In this document: positions 1 through 10,298 of the stretch, piece by piece
How positions within the stretch are numbered: position 1 is the stretch's first letter
Layout of the letters: the number at the start of each line of letters is the position of its first letter
Assembly (NCBI GenBank): GCA_003557505.1
Contig: PWOH01000069.1
Coordinates: 1 to 45,556, forward strand
Length of the DNA stretch: 45,556 nucleotides
Origin: Mollicutes bacterium
GTDB taxonomy: Bacteria > Bacillota_I > Bacilli_A > Izemoplasmatales > Izemoplasmataceae
Reading direction: 5' to 3'
Translations under genes and position numbers: made by a program
Notes under the pieces: model-generated
What the model saw: the letters and a program-made list of their open reading frames with translations, nothing else
What the model was told of the DNA's origin: nothing
The model's database searches: none

Positions 1-1
1 T

Positions 2-3000
2 GCAACGTTAGGGGCGGTTGTCAATTTTCTATGGCGAATGCCCATGCCGTTTTTAGCTGATGCACTCAGTGGTATTGATAGTGCGTTTGCAGGGGTTTCT
101 TCTTTGCAAGAAGCAATGCCCATTGCTTTGGAAATGATGCTTGGGGACACACTTGATGCCACCTTGGCCAATGAAAATTTCTTGGCGTTTGTGACCGCGC
201 TCTCATTATTTGTTATTAAGATTGTTTATACGATATTTTACTTTACGGTCTTTTTAGTGTTTTATCGATTCGTCTTCTTTATTATTCGAATTATTTTCTT
301 CAGAACCAAAAAAGAAGACAAGTTTAAATCCAAAAAACGTTTGCCTGGCTTAGCCGTTGGTGCCGCAAGTGGATTGCTAAGTGTCTTTATGGCACTCATC
401 TTATTAGGCGGTATGATGGATGTCACCACGAACTTTGTGGCTTTATTAGATGAGGCGGATGACGATACGACTGAGGTTGCTTTTACTTTAGATAATGGCA
501 ACAACAATAATGGAGGTATCATTGAAGTTCCTGAGGAAATGGAGGATGCGGTAGCAGACATGCGTGCACTCAGTAGCGCTTATAACAATAATGCACTTGT
601 TCGCATGTTTAGCGCATGGACCCATACAGATAGTGAAACAGAAAGAGAAACGCCGCAGAATCTGCGACTTTTTGACATGATTTTTTCCATTGATTACGAA
701 GATACTTCAATTCGTTTCCGTCATGAAATTTCAGTGGTAGCGGACATGGCGGGTGTTTATTTAAATAGTGATTTTGCCAGAACCAATAATTTAAGTGATC
801 TATCCGGTGATGAGTTTAGAGATGCATTTAGTTTCTTATCATCCAGTGATTTATTTGTGGCGATTTTACCACTCGCCATTGAAATTGGGGCGGATTACAG
901 TGATATGGAACTTCCTGTTGACCGTGAGACATTATATAGTATCAACTGGGCTCAAGAAGTCGCCAAAATGGGCGCTATTATTGGAACCACCGTTGATATT
1001 CTTCATGGCGCTGGCGTCTTTGATGAGGACGATGCCTACGAGACTGCCACATTTGATGGCGATATGATTCGCGACATTTTCAACGATATTTCCGAAACAG
1101 AAGTCTTTACACTAGGTGCCCATGTAGGTATGGATGTACTATTGAACGCTGCAGGCGAAGATATCAGCGTTATTTTAAGTGTGCCCGAAGGCGTTGTTTG
1201 GGAAGATGAATTCAAAGCCTTTGGTGAAATCATCGGCTCATTTGCTGATACTGAGTTGACCTTACGTGATGTACAAGACCAAGATTATAATACGATTTTC
1301 GTAAAATTATCTACCATGGATTTACAGGTTATTTTACAATCACAGTTTATCAGTGAAGCGATGATTAATGTATTAAGTGGTAAAGGGAATCTGATGAACG
1401 TTGATGAAATTTTAATCCCTGATGATATTTTATGGCGTGATGTTTATGAAGACGATACCCTTGATACAGAAGGTGAACTACGTAAAATACTTAATGCGAT
1501 GAATGCGATTGCCGCTGAAGCAGCTAATCTTGATTTGGATTCTTTCGACTTAGAAAATTTAGATTTAAATCTCTTTATGGACTTTGACGATGATTTATTC
1601 GATACGGTTTTTGAATCAGAAATTCTTGAAGCATCCATTGGAAATTTAGTCTATGAATTAGCTGGTGATGTTTCCGAACTAAGAATTCCTAGAAGCGTGT
1701 TAAAAGAACTCATGATTAATGGCACTGCACGTGACATTGTCATGAAAGAAGAAATTATCTCGATGATTGATACGATTAAATTGTTGAATATCGATGATTT
1801 TGATAATTTAGAATTTTCGGCTAAAATCTTAGATGGGTTAAAAGATGAGGATATTGAATCCTTGTTTGACTCGAAAATCATTCATGCGACCCTATCAAAT
1901 GTTATGTTTGATTTGATGGAAGGTGAAGAAGCGTTCATGGTTGTTCCTTACTATGACAGTGATGATGACCCCGTTCGTGTTTATGATAGTTTCGATGAAA
2001 TTGAATACATCACTACGGGTGAACTCAGTAGTTTACTTAGAGCGTTTTTAGCCCTCGATATTACCGATAACTTTGATGATTTGTCAAACTTGGATTTATT
2101 GACAATTAATGAAAATATTACTGAGATCCTTAATTCAGCTATTCTTCACGCCAGTATTTCCAACCAACTTATGGAAATTGGGGATGAGACAGTCGTTGTG
2201 CCATTTTATGATGAAGATGGCGAACCCGTTCGCTTAACAAGTGGTGAAAACGATGAGGCGACTGATTATATTGTAAAAGATGAACTGATTGCGACATTGG
2301 ATGCGCTTGAAGCCCTCAATATGACAGATGTCGATGGCTTTGAAGGTGGCATCAATTTAGCAACGCTTGAAGATGCGTCTAATCGTGAGCGCGTATTAAA
2401 TTCAAGTATTCTTCAGGCAACTGTCTCTAAACAGCTGCTCGATATGCATAATGATGGCGGTAGTGTTGTTGTACCGACTTACGCTGAAGATGATTCGACT
2501 GAGATTCGCAAGATTGTTGGTTCAGATGATAGTGAGACTGAATATGTCCTTGCGGCTGAACTTGATATTTTGCTTGAAGCCTTAGTCATCTTAGGGGTAA
2601 CCGATGATGTTGATGGTTTTGATGGCGGTGTGAATCTGGATGCGTTCAGTGAAGATAGAGCCAATATTGATATTGTGCTATCTTCTTCAATCTTACAAGC
2701 AACAATCTCTAAGCAATTGATTGATATGGCTGAAGGCCCTGAAGAAAACATTGTGATACCATTCTTAGATGCGGAGAATACAATAGATATTCGTTTTACT
2801 GTTGATGGGACTGACTATGTTTTACGCGATGAACTTATTTATCTCCTTAATGCGATGGTAACATTAGAACTTACTGATAATATCGATACATTTGATGGCA
2901 ACGTGGATTTAATGATTTTAGCTGATGCTACGAACCGTAGTGAAGTGTTGGATTCAAGCATTTTACAAGCAACAATCTCTAAACAACTCTTCGATATGCA

Positions 3001-5029
3001 TGACCAAGGCACAATTCAAGTTCCATTCTTTAAAGAAGATGACGCGACATCCATCCGTATAAGTAGTGGTAGTGGCGCCTCAGAGACAAACTTTGTTATT
3101 CGTGATGAACTCGACAATGTTATTCATGCGGTTATCCGTTTACTTAGTGATGATGAAACGGAAGAACTACTTATAGATTCCTTTGATGGAAATGTTAACT
3201 TGCTTGTGTTTGAAGATGATGAGGACAGAGAAGATATTTTAACATCTGCAATTATCCAAGCTACAATTAGTTCGCAAATTATCGACATGCATGACCAAGG
3301 CTCTATTAGCGTCCCAAGACTTGAAGAAGATGATTCAAGCTTAATCCGCTTACTTGTTGGTGATAGTGTCAATCAAACCGATACGGAGTATATTGATTTC
3401 AATGAACTGAATCATTTACTTAAAGCCGTTGTATTACTCTTAGCGGATGAAACCAGTGAAACGCTTTATATTGAAGACTTCGATGGAAATGTTAATCTTG
3501 AAGTGCTCGGAGAAACTCCAGAGACAGGTGAAGATTCGAATCGAGATATTGTCTTAGCATCCAACATTATGAGAGCAACAATGTCTAAACAAATGATAGA
3601 TAGTGCTTCACTGCATATTCCTGATCGCGATTATGAAGATTCTCGCGATATTCACAGAACCGTTGATAGTGGTGAAACCTTAGAATTCACGTATATATTA
3701 AATACAGAACTTGAATTTTTTATTGATGCGCTTATTTTACTTGAAGCCTACGATATTGAAGGGTATGGTGGACAGTTTGACCTTAGCAAACTCGACAATG
3801 AAACTGCACAATCTGAATTACTGGCCTCTGCGATTATGCATGCGACGATAACCAATACATTAACTGACCTTGATGATGCGGTTTTAATTATCCCAACCTT
3901 GATGAGTGATGATGCGACAATCTTACGTGAAACCATTAACGCAACTGAATTTGTTATTACGGATGAAATTAAAGCCTTAATCAATGCCTTCTTGGCTATG
4001 GGCTATACAACACTCGATGACTTTGGCCTTGAAATTGAAAGCGACAAATTCTTTGATAACCGTGAAGTCCTTCTTGAGTCCTATGCGATTAGAGCAACGA
4101 TCTCTGATAAGATGATCAATGATACACAAGGCAATCTTTTAATTCCAGACGAGGATATAGAATCGAACACTATCCGCATTAGTGTCGATAGTGGTGCTTA
4201 TCTCTACATTGATATCGACGAGATGAACGCAATCTTCGATGCGCTTGACTTACTAGGATTATATACATTCAGTGAAGTTGAGTTAACCGCAGACCTTGTC
4301 CTGGGTGGCGTTGATATTTCGGCATTACTTGAAAGTGTATCTGTACAGTTGACGCTAAGTGATACGCTTCTAGCCAATACGCAGGATGAAAACGATCTAC
4401 CGAACACTGATATGACCTTGGTTGTTACTACAAACTTCCATGAAAGCATCACCGCAGGTGGCGTTTCCTATACCCAAATCGAACTCAGTGAACTCTTTAA
4501 CTTGCTGACTGCCTTAGAACTCCTTGGCGCAGATTTTGATGGCGGTATGGATGCAAGTGCCATCAGCAATGCGGTTGATGATATGGAAACAATCTTGGCA
4601 AGTGGTTCAATGCACATTACCATTGACAATATGATTAAATCGAACCCGAATATCAGTGTGCCTGATTTAGCAACCAAAGATACATCATTCAATAATGTTA
4701 ACAATGTAACAACCGCTGAAGAAATTGAAGCCTTTATCAAAGCGGCAGACGTTATTGTCAGTGAAACAGGCAGTGGCGACTTTACCAACATTCAATTCTC
4801 TGTAAGTGCAGTTAACAACCTTGATGAAACACAAGAAGCAATTGTCTTAAGCTCAATGATCGTTAGAAATGTTCTGACGGATGAAATTGAAACCTTTATC
4901 GAAAATACGTTAGGACAAGACCCACAAGATTACTTCGACGCGGAAGACTACGAAGAAGATGATTATGATACCTTCTTAACACAACCAGCAATCGAAGCAT
5001 TCTTAGATGAATATGGCAGCCAGTTTTAA
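2..5029 (+). CDS. Giant acidic membrane-anchored repeat protein (5' end probably outside window); N-terminal TM segments possibly CvpA-like, followed by about 12 degenerate ~100-aa repeats
   Basis: Frame is open from base 2 (ATLGAVVNFLWR before the first ATG at 38). Hydrophobic stretches FVTALSLFVIKIVYTIFYFTVFLVFYRFVFFIIRIIFF and LPGLAVGAASGLLSVFMALILLGG. Recurrent motif (S)SILQATISKQL-DM...VP...DD...IR...EL..LL.AL..L..-D-FDG-VNL. Confidence 0.8.
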   Translation, partial: ATLGAVVNFLWRMPMPFLADALSGIDSAFAGVSSLQEAMPIALEMMLGDTLDATLANENFLAFVTALSLFVIKIVYTIFYFTVFLVFYRFVFFIIRIIFFRTKKEDKFKSKKRLPGLAVGAASGLLSVFMALILLGGMMDVTTNFVALLDEADDDTTEVAFTLDNGNNNNGGIIEVPEEMEDAVADMRALSSAYNNNALVRMFSAWTHTDSETERETPQNLRLFDMIFSIDYEDTSIRFRHEISVVADMAGVYLNSDFARTNNLSDLSGDEFRDAFSFLSSSDLFVAILPLAIEIGADYSDMELPVDRETLYSINWAQEVAKMGAIIGTTVDILHGAGVFDEDDAYETATFDGDMIRDIFNDISETEVFTLGAHVGMDVLLNAAGEDISVILSVPEGVVWEDEFKAFGEIIGSFADTELTLRDVQDQDYNTIFVKLSTMDLQVILQSQFISEAMINVLSGKGNLMNVDEILIPDDILWRDVYEDDTLDTEGELRKILNAMNAIAAEAANLDLDSFDLENLDLNLFMDFDDDLFDTVFESEILEASIGNLVYELAGDVSELRIPRSVLKELMINGTARDIVMKEEIISMIDTIKLLNIDDFDNLEFSAKILDGLKDEDIESLFDSKIIHATLSNVMFDLMEGEEAFMVVPYYDSDDDPVRVYDSFDEIEYITTGELSSLLRAFLALDITDNFDDLSNLDLLTINENITEILNSAILHASISNQLMEIGDETVVVPFYDEDGEPVRLTSGENDEATDYIVKDELIATLDALEALNMTDVDGFEGGINLATLEDASNRERVLNSSILQATVSKQLLDMHNDGGSVVVPTYAEDDSTEIRKIVGSDDSETEYVLAAELDILLEALVILGVTDDVDGFDGGVNLDAFSEDRANIDIVLSSSILQATISKQLIDMAEGPEENIVIPFLDAENTIDIRFTVDGTDYVLRDELIYLLNAMVTLELTDNIDTFDGNVDLMILADATNRSEVLDSSILQATISKQLFDMHDQGTIQVPFFKEDDATSIRISSGSGASETNFVIRDELDNVIHAVIRLLSDDETEELLIDSFDGNVNLLVFEDDEDREDILTSAIIQATISSQIIDMHDQGSISVPRLEEDDSSLIRLLVGDSVNQTDTEYIDFNELNHLLKAVVLLLADETSETLYIEDFDGNVNLEVLGETPETGEDSNRDIVLASNIMRATMSKQMIDSASLHIPDRDYEDSRDIHRTVDSGETLEFTYILNTELEFFIDALILLEAYDIEGYGGQFDLSKLDNETAQSELLASAIMHATITNTLTDLDDAVLIIPTLMSDDATILRETINATEFVITDEIKALINAFLAMGYTTLDDFGLEIESDKFFDNREVLLESYAIRATISDKMINDTQGNLLIPDEDIESNTIRISVDSGAYLYIDIDEMNAIFDALDLLGLYTFSEVELTADLVLGGVDISALLESVSVQLTLSDTLLANTQDENDLPNTDMTLVVTTNFHESITAGGVSYTQIELSELFNLLTALELLGADFDGGMDASAISNAVDDMETILASGSMHITIDNMIKSNPNISVPDLATKDTSFNNVNNVTTAEEIEAFIKAADVIVSETGSGDFTNIQFSVSAVNNLDETQEAIVLSSMIVRNVLTDEIETFIENTLGQDPQDYFDAEDYEEDDYDTFLTQPAIEAFLDEYGSQF

Positions 5030-5043
5030 CAAATAGTAAAAAG

Positions 5044-5075
5044 CCCTCGTCCCCTTAGTGACATCGGGACGAGGG
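5044..5075. repeat. Perfect 10-bp GC-rich inverted repeat between ORF1 and the lipoprotein gene
   Basis: CCCTCGTCCC (5044-5053) pairs with GGGACGAGGG (5066-5075); no T-tract follows on the + strand. Confidence 0.8.
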
Positions 5076-5105
5076 AAACAATAAAAAAATAAAGGGGTGA
5101 ATTAG

Positions 5106-6848
5106 ATGAAGAAATTATTTACAATCATGATATTTTTTGTAATGTTATTTACGCTCGCAGCTTGTAACCGGACCTCCATGTATCTTGTTGAACTTTCTAG
5201 TAATAATACTAGTGCAGTATTAACCATTACGCCCGATGAGTTTGTAGCCGCAGGAACCGAAGTTACCATTAGTGCTTCGGATGTTGATGGATATAATTTT
5301 GTCCACTGGTTTGACCGGGATGAGGAAGTTGTTTTTACGACTAATGCAAGCCATACATTTTCAGTCCAATCAGATTTACAACTACGAGCCATCTATGAAG
5401 CCGTAGAGCCAGATCCTGTTGACAATGGTGACAATGGCGATAATGGTGATAACGGAGATCCAGATGTTAGTGCACCTCTCGCAGCTGCTCAAGCCGTGTA
5501 TGATGATTTTGATGGTGATATGGCGCATATGGCCAGTGTGTTTAGTGTCATGGAAAGCGCTGAGGCATCCACGCTCAATTTCACCATGAGTGTTGTTGAA
5601 AAACTTTGGGATGAATCAACCAGAACAACGACTATGCATGTCGAACAAAGAATTATTCAAAACGGAAACACCATATTAACTGAAACTATTCTTCATATGG
5701 TGAATGATGAAGTTGACCTGACAATATCAATGGTGATTCAGGAAGATGAATATTTCTATACACTGTTTATTGACCCTACAGATATTTTTGATGCAATGGA
5801 AGCCGATGGCCTAGACGTCGATTTCCGTGTGATTTTTGATTTTGATCAATACGTCTACTTACAATTACCAAAAGCGTTGGTCGATGAACTATTTGATGAT
5901 GCGATGGATATGTTACAAGAACTTCTTGCGGAAGAATTGGGCATGGACGCCGAAGCTTTTGACGCTGTTATCAGTGAGTTATCTCGATTCGAAAAATATT
6001 TAAATCTAGACTATTTAAACAGTCATGAAGATTTGGATGTTAGTATGGAAATAGTGGATGATAGCTATATCTCGACACTAATGACTATGAATTCTAGCAT
6101 GATGCAAGCTTTATTCGAAGATGTATTCGAAGACATCTATGCCATTGCCTTTATGGTTGCACCTGAGGGAGAACTGCCAGATTATGAAACCTTCAAAGCG
6201 ACAGAAGATTATCAAATGATGCTTACCCAACTTGGTGTACTTGGTGACATTCATTTCACTATCTTGTATGAACCCTATACAATGGATTCGTTTAATATGA
6301 GTGTTGATTTTACTGACTTCCTAGCTGCTATTGATGCTGAGAATACAATGAATTTAGTCAGTATCGATCTTTCAATGCATTGGGAAGATAATGCCGATAT
6401 CGACAGTGTTGCCCTTGAAGATGCGCGTAATTTAGTGGATATTGCTGAGGAAGTTGCGCAAGTATTAATTTTACAAGAAGCCATTAATGTAGGTCGCATG
6501 GTCATGAACAACACCAATATTGAAGCGGGAACGTATACATTTAGTGATCTTGAAACTCACTTCATCTATACTAATTTCCCAATGATTAATAATGATTTAA
6601 GCACAGTAATTGTTTCATATGAAGATATCGAGCGTATGGTAAAAATTGATCTTGTTGGTTTTAATGAAGAACACTTATTTGTTGAACCTATCGATTATGA
6701 TTACTTGAGTAACTTGATGGATACACCACCTGAGAGTCGTGAAGACGCTTTAGTTATCCTAGGAATTATTGATAATGATGCCCTTGATTTTGAAGGGTTT
6801 ATTCAGTATCTTTTTGAAATGATTGCATCAGAGATTACCCTGGAATAA
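5106..6848 (+). CDS. Secreted lipoprotein with InlB-like repeat domain and acidic C-terminal region
   Basis: Lipobox signal peptide MKKLFTIMIFFVMLFTLAAC; GYNFVHWFDRDEEVVFTTNASHTFSVQSDLQLRAIYE resembles a Listeria-Bacteroides type repeat; DNGDNGDNGDNGD linker; ribosome-binding site aaaggggtga upstream. Confidence 0.8.
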   Translation: MKKLFTIMIFFVMLFTLAACNRTSMYLVELSSNNTSAVLTITPDEFVAAGTEVTISASDVDGYNFVHWFDRDEEVVFTTNASHTFSVQSDLQLRAIYEAVEPDPVDNGDNGDNGDNGDPDVSAPLAAAQAVYDDFDGDMAHMASVFSVMESAEASTLNFTMSVVEKLWDESTRTTTMHVEQRIIQNGNTILTETILHMVNDEVDLTISMVIQEDEYFYTLFIDPTDIFDAMEADGLDVDFRVIFDFDQYVYLQLPKALVDELFDDAMDMLQELLAEELGMDAEAFDAVISELSRFEKYLNLDYLNSHEDLDVSMEIVDDSYISTLMTMNSSMMQALFEDVFEDIYAIAFMVAPEGELPDYETFKATEDYQMMLTQLGVLGDIHFTILYEPYTMDSFNMSVDFTDFLAAIDAENTMNLVSIDLSMHWEDNADIDSVALEDARNLVDIAEEVAQVLILQEAINVGRMVMNNTNIEAGTYTFSDLETHFIYTNFPMINNDLSTVIVSYEDIERMVKIDLVGFNEEHLFVEPIDYDYLSNLMDTPPESREDALVILGIIDNDALDFEGFIQYLFEMIASEITLE

Positions 6849-6856
6849 TATAATAA

Positions 6857-6901
6857 ATAATCCCTGAAAGTCACCATTACATGGTGCTTTTGGGGATTTT
6901 T
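6857..6901 (+). terminator. Putative rho-independent terminator
   Basis: AATCCC..GTCACC ATTACAT GGTGC..GGGGATTTTT. Confidence 0.6.
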
Positions 6902-6924
6902 ACATTGACGATTGGGAGGGAATT

Positions 6925-7452
6925 ATGAGACTATTTATTGCCTGTTATTTATCCAGTACATCACATCAAGCACTAATCGGCAAAAAACAAAATTTTGAAC
7001 ACCATCTAAAAGGTAAGTTTGTGCCAGATAACCAACTACATATCACGATTACTTTTTTAGATGAAGTTGAGCCTTCCTACGTACCGACCATCATCGAAGT
7101 AGTTAAAAATACGCCTTTGAAGCATACAACATTAAACTTCAAACAATTTTTTACGTTCATTGTGCATAAAAAAAATACCTTAATCGCTGAGTTAGAAAAT
7201 GATCAATCTTTAACTGCGTTCAAGGTTGCCTTGGACAAACAATTACAAGCAATAGGACTTACGTTTAACCAAAGACAGTTCATACCACACATAACATTGG
7301 CAAGACGAATTGTTGATCACGAACGCTTAAATTCCTTGCAAAAAAGTCTTTTCGAACCTCTAAGTTTGGACATATCTCATGTAGCGATTATGAAAAGTAC
7401 ATTGCATCAAAACGGGGCTTATCATGAAGAACTCTATAAAAAAATACTATAA
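6925..7452 (+). CDS. thpR: RNA 2',3'-cyclic phosphodiesterase (2'-5' RNA ligase family)
   Basis: Two HxTx motifs, LHITITFL and PHITLAR; about 175 aa. Confidence 0.85.
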   Translation: MRLFIACYLSSTSHQALIGKKQNFEHHLKGKFVPDNQLHITITFLDEVEPSYVPTIIEVVKNTPLKHTTLNFKQFFTFIVHKKNTLIAELENDQSLTAFKVALDKQLQAIGLTFNQRQFIPHITLARRIVDHERLNSLQKSLFEPLSLDISHVAIMKSTLHQNGAYHEELYKKIL

Positions 7453-7526
7453 AACCTTGAAAAATTCACAATTTATCATTAGAATTGTAAAAGCAACCTA
7501 ATTTGTTTACAAAGGCGGGGAATACT

Positions 7527-9233
7527 ATGAAGGAAAAACCGAAGCAAAAACGGAAACCCAAAAAACAAACAGAAGTGATTGCCGAAACCCTCGAAGAAAA
7601 ATTATATAGTCGGAATTTCAAAAAATGGGGCTTTGATTTAAATCCATTTGTCTCATTTATCGCTGGTGGCTTAATTTTGCTACTGACGATTTATGCGTTT
7701 ATATCAAACCTAGGCTGGTTTGGATTAGCGCCTGCCATCGAAGTGTTTGAACGAATGACGATGTTCATCGTTGATTACTTTGATTGGGTCTTTATCTTTA
7801 CAACCAATTTCTTTATTATTTTAGCGATTTATCTAGCCTTTTCACGACTCGGTCGTGTCAGAATAGGCGGTTTGAAATCTAAACCTGAGTTTACCAATTT
7901 TGCTTGGTACTCGATGTTGATTAGTGCCGGGATGGGAATTGGGTTAATGTTTTATGCGGTTGGAGAACCGCTTTCACATATTGAACAAATTCCACCAATC
8001 TATCGTGGAGATAATGAAGCCATTGGTGCAATGGCCTCAACATTCTTACATTGGGGACTTCATCCTTGGGCTATCTACGCCATTATGGCATTGTCATTAT
8101 CGTATTTTGCTTATAATAAAAAACTGCCGCTCTCACTACGTTCGATTTTTTATCCTTTATTTAAAGAACGTGTCTTTGGACGTTTAGGGGACGTTATTGA
8201 CTTGCTTGCTGTATTAGCAACTTTGTTCGGACTCGCCACTTCACTGGGCTTAGGCGTCCAACAAATGAACAGTGGACTTAATTATTTAGTAGGTATTCCC
8301 TTTAGTGTCACGGTTCAAGTGATATTAATAGCACTGATTACTATGATTGCGACTATCTCAATTATTACCGGTATTCAAAAAGGCGTTAGATTTCTCTCCG
8401 AGATGAACATGCGGATTGCCTTTACCTTCATGGTCTTAGTATTGATTTTTGGTCCGACACTTTATATTTTGCGGTTGTTTGCCTCATCACTAGGCGCTTA
8501 CCTTGGTGGCTTCATGAATGCGACAATGTTTTTGTCATTGGAAGATGAATCTTCAAGAGCATGGCAAGGTGGATGGACTATCTTTTATTGGGCCTGGTGG
8601 ATTTCATGGAGTCCGTTTGTCGGGATGTTTATTGCCCGCGTTTCCAAAGGGCGTACCATTCGTGAACTCATCACAGCCGTCTTATTTATTCCTTCACTGT
8701 TAAGTTTCTTTTGGTTATCAGTGTTTGGTGGAACAGCATTCAGTGTCAATGCGGCGATGGAGGGTGGTCTATATGAAATTGTCGGCGATGATCTTCCAGT
8801 TGCCATGTTTGCGATGTTCAGAGAAATCGATTACGCCTTTTTAAGTGGTTTCTTTGTTGTTCTTTTATCGTTTGTGGCGACATTATTAGTAACCTTCTTT
8901 TTCATTACCTCATCGGATTCAGGGTCCATTGTAGTTAATGCGATTACTTCTGGTGGTAAAACAGATACTAAATCTCGTCAACGTGTCTTTTGGGCCGCAA
9001 TGGAAGGACTAGTGGCCGCGATTTTACTCGTCATAGGAGGCTCACAAGCATTAGAAGCGTTACAATACGCTGTTATCATGTCTGGGTTACCGTTTGCGGT
9101 CGTTTTATTTGTGATGAGTATCTTATTACTATTTAGTTTACAAGTTACCTATAGACGTCAAAAGTATCGTCGTGATGCCAGTATGGTTAAAGAAATTCTT
9201 GAAGATGAGGATATTACCATCTATATTACGTAA
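7527..9233 (+). CDS. BCCT family (betaine/carnitine/choline-type) transporter
   Basis: GMGIGLMFYAVGEPLSHI, WAWWISWSPFVGMFIARVSKGRTIRE, about 12 hydrophobic segments. ATG at 7527 behind aaaggcgggg preferred over TTG at 7503. Confidence 0.9.
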   Translation: MKEKPKQKRKPKKQTEVIAETLEEKLYSRNFKKWGFDLNPFVSFIAGGLILLLTIYAFISNLGWFGLAPAIEVFERMTMFIVDYFDWVFIFTTNFFIILAIYLAFSRLGRVRIGGLKSKPEFTNFAWYSMLISAGMGIGLMFYAVGEPLSHIEQIPPIYRGDNEAIGAMASTFLHWGLHPWAIYAIMALSLSYFAYNKKLPLSLRSIFYPLFKERVFGRLGDVIDLLAVLATLFGLATSLGLGVQQMNSGLNYLVGIPFSVTVQVILIALITMIATISIITGIQKGVRFLSEMNMRIAFTFMVLVLIFGPTLYILRLFASSLGAYLGGFMNATMFLSLEDESSRAWQGGWTIFYWAWWISWSPFVGMFIARVSKGRTIRELITAVLFIPSLLSFFWLSVFGGTAFSVNAAMEGGLYEIVGDDLPVAMFAMFREIDYAFLSGFFVVLLSFVATLLVTFFFITSSDSGSIVVNAITSGGKTDTKSRQRVFWAAMEGLVAAILLVIGGSQALEALQYAVIMSGLPFAVVLFVMSILLLFSLQVTYRRQKYRRDASMVKEILEDEDITIYIT

Positions 9234-9236
9234 AAA

Positions 9237-9264
9237 AATGCAAATCCCTCGGGATTTGCATTTT
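9237..9264. terminator. Bidirectional terminator between convergent genes
   Basis: AATGCAAATCCC-tc-GGGATTTGCATT with flanking A7 and T-run. Confidence 0.8.
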
Positions 9265-10180
9265 ACTTTTGGGTAGTTTCCTGGTAAGGACGGTCCAAGA
9301 AGACTTCAATAAAGTTAGTTGTTGTTTTTAAGTCATCAATGAATGGAATATGCGATACACCGTTTAGAATATGTGTTTCTACATTGCGTCCAATGGCTCG
9401 TTCGTTAAACTTAGCGACACCAACTGGCACGGCTTGGTTTTTATCGCCATGTAAGTTGAGCACAGGGATATTGATATCTTTGGCTTTATGTTCACCATCT
9501 ACAAGGCCGTTATCATCACTGAAAATATTGAAATAACTCATTGCAATATAGACATCAGCCAAGTTTTGTTGATTGATGACATCATCGATAAACATTTCAT
9601 AAAGTTTCTCAGAAGGTTTATCGACTGTGAATATATCACGATTCAACATTTGTTTAATAAACCAACGTTGGTTTTTTGATTTGTATAGTTCGACGGGTTT
9701 AATGAAGGCTTTCATATCTTCAGCACTGCGAATGAGTTGTTTACTTTTGAATAGATTAAACATGACACGTTTGCGAATCGGTCGACCTGCGGCACTGATT
9801 GAAGAGACCAATAGAAGACGCTTAACATGCTTGGGGTAATCAACGGCTAAGCGCATCGCCACCAACCCACCGAATTCCAATCCCAAGACATTGTAGGTGC
9901 TAATATTAAGGGCCTCACAAAAGATAGCGATGTCGTTGGCGTAATCTTCAACACGGTTGATGGATTTGTGATAACTCGATTTTCCAAACCCGCGCATGTC
10001 AGGGGCAATGATGCGATATTTTTCATCGATATGATTCATCAAGGGTTCAAAGACGCTTGATGAAAACAGGTTATTATGCAATAGAATTAACACTTTCTGT
10101 TCATCTTTTCCTGGGCGTTCTTTGTAAAATAACGTTTCGTCGTTTTTTAAAGTCATTTTATGCATCATAATGTCACTCAT
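9263..10180 (-). CDS. Alpha/beta hydrolase
   Basis: LLHNNLFSSSVFEPL, APDMRGFGKS, late GVSHIPFIDD His region; about 305 aa. Confidence 0.8.
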   Translation of the reverse strand: MSDIMMHKMTLKNDETLFYKERPGKDEQKVLILLHNNLFSSSVFEPLMNHIDEKYRIIAPDMRGFGKSSYHKSINRVEDYANDIAIFCEALNISTYNVLGLEFGGLVAMRLAVDYPKHVKRLLLVSSISAAGRPIRKRVMFNLFKSKQLIRSAEDMKAFIKPVELYKSKNQRWFIKQMLNRDIFTVDKPSEKLYEMFIDDVINQQNLADVYIAMSYFNIFSDDNGLVDGEHKAKDINIPVLNLHGDKNQAVPVGVAKFNERAIGRNVETHILNGVSHIPFIDDLKTTTNFIEVFLDRPYQETTQK

Positions 10181-10298
10181 TATTTCACGCTCACTTTTAT
10201 AGGTTTTCTCCTATTATAGTATGAAATGCCTAGCTTTGCAATTTGTGTAGTTATAGAATTGAAAACTACGGTATAATGGAAACTAAGGAGTTGGTATC

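Noticed and set aside
262-4791. Multiple Ser-rich antisense ORFs (e.g. 262-561, 1444-1638, 2479-2751, 4468-4791)
   Set aside because: They are the complement of acidic-codon-rich repeat coding sequence, with low-complexity Ser/Ile composition and no plausible domains.
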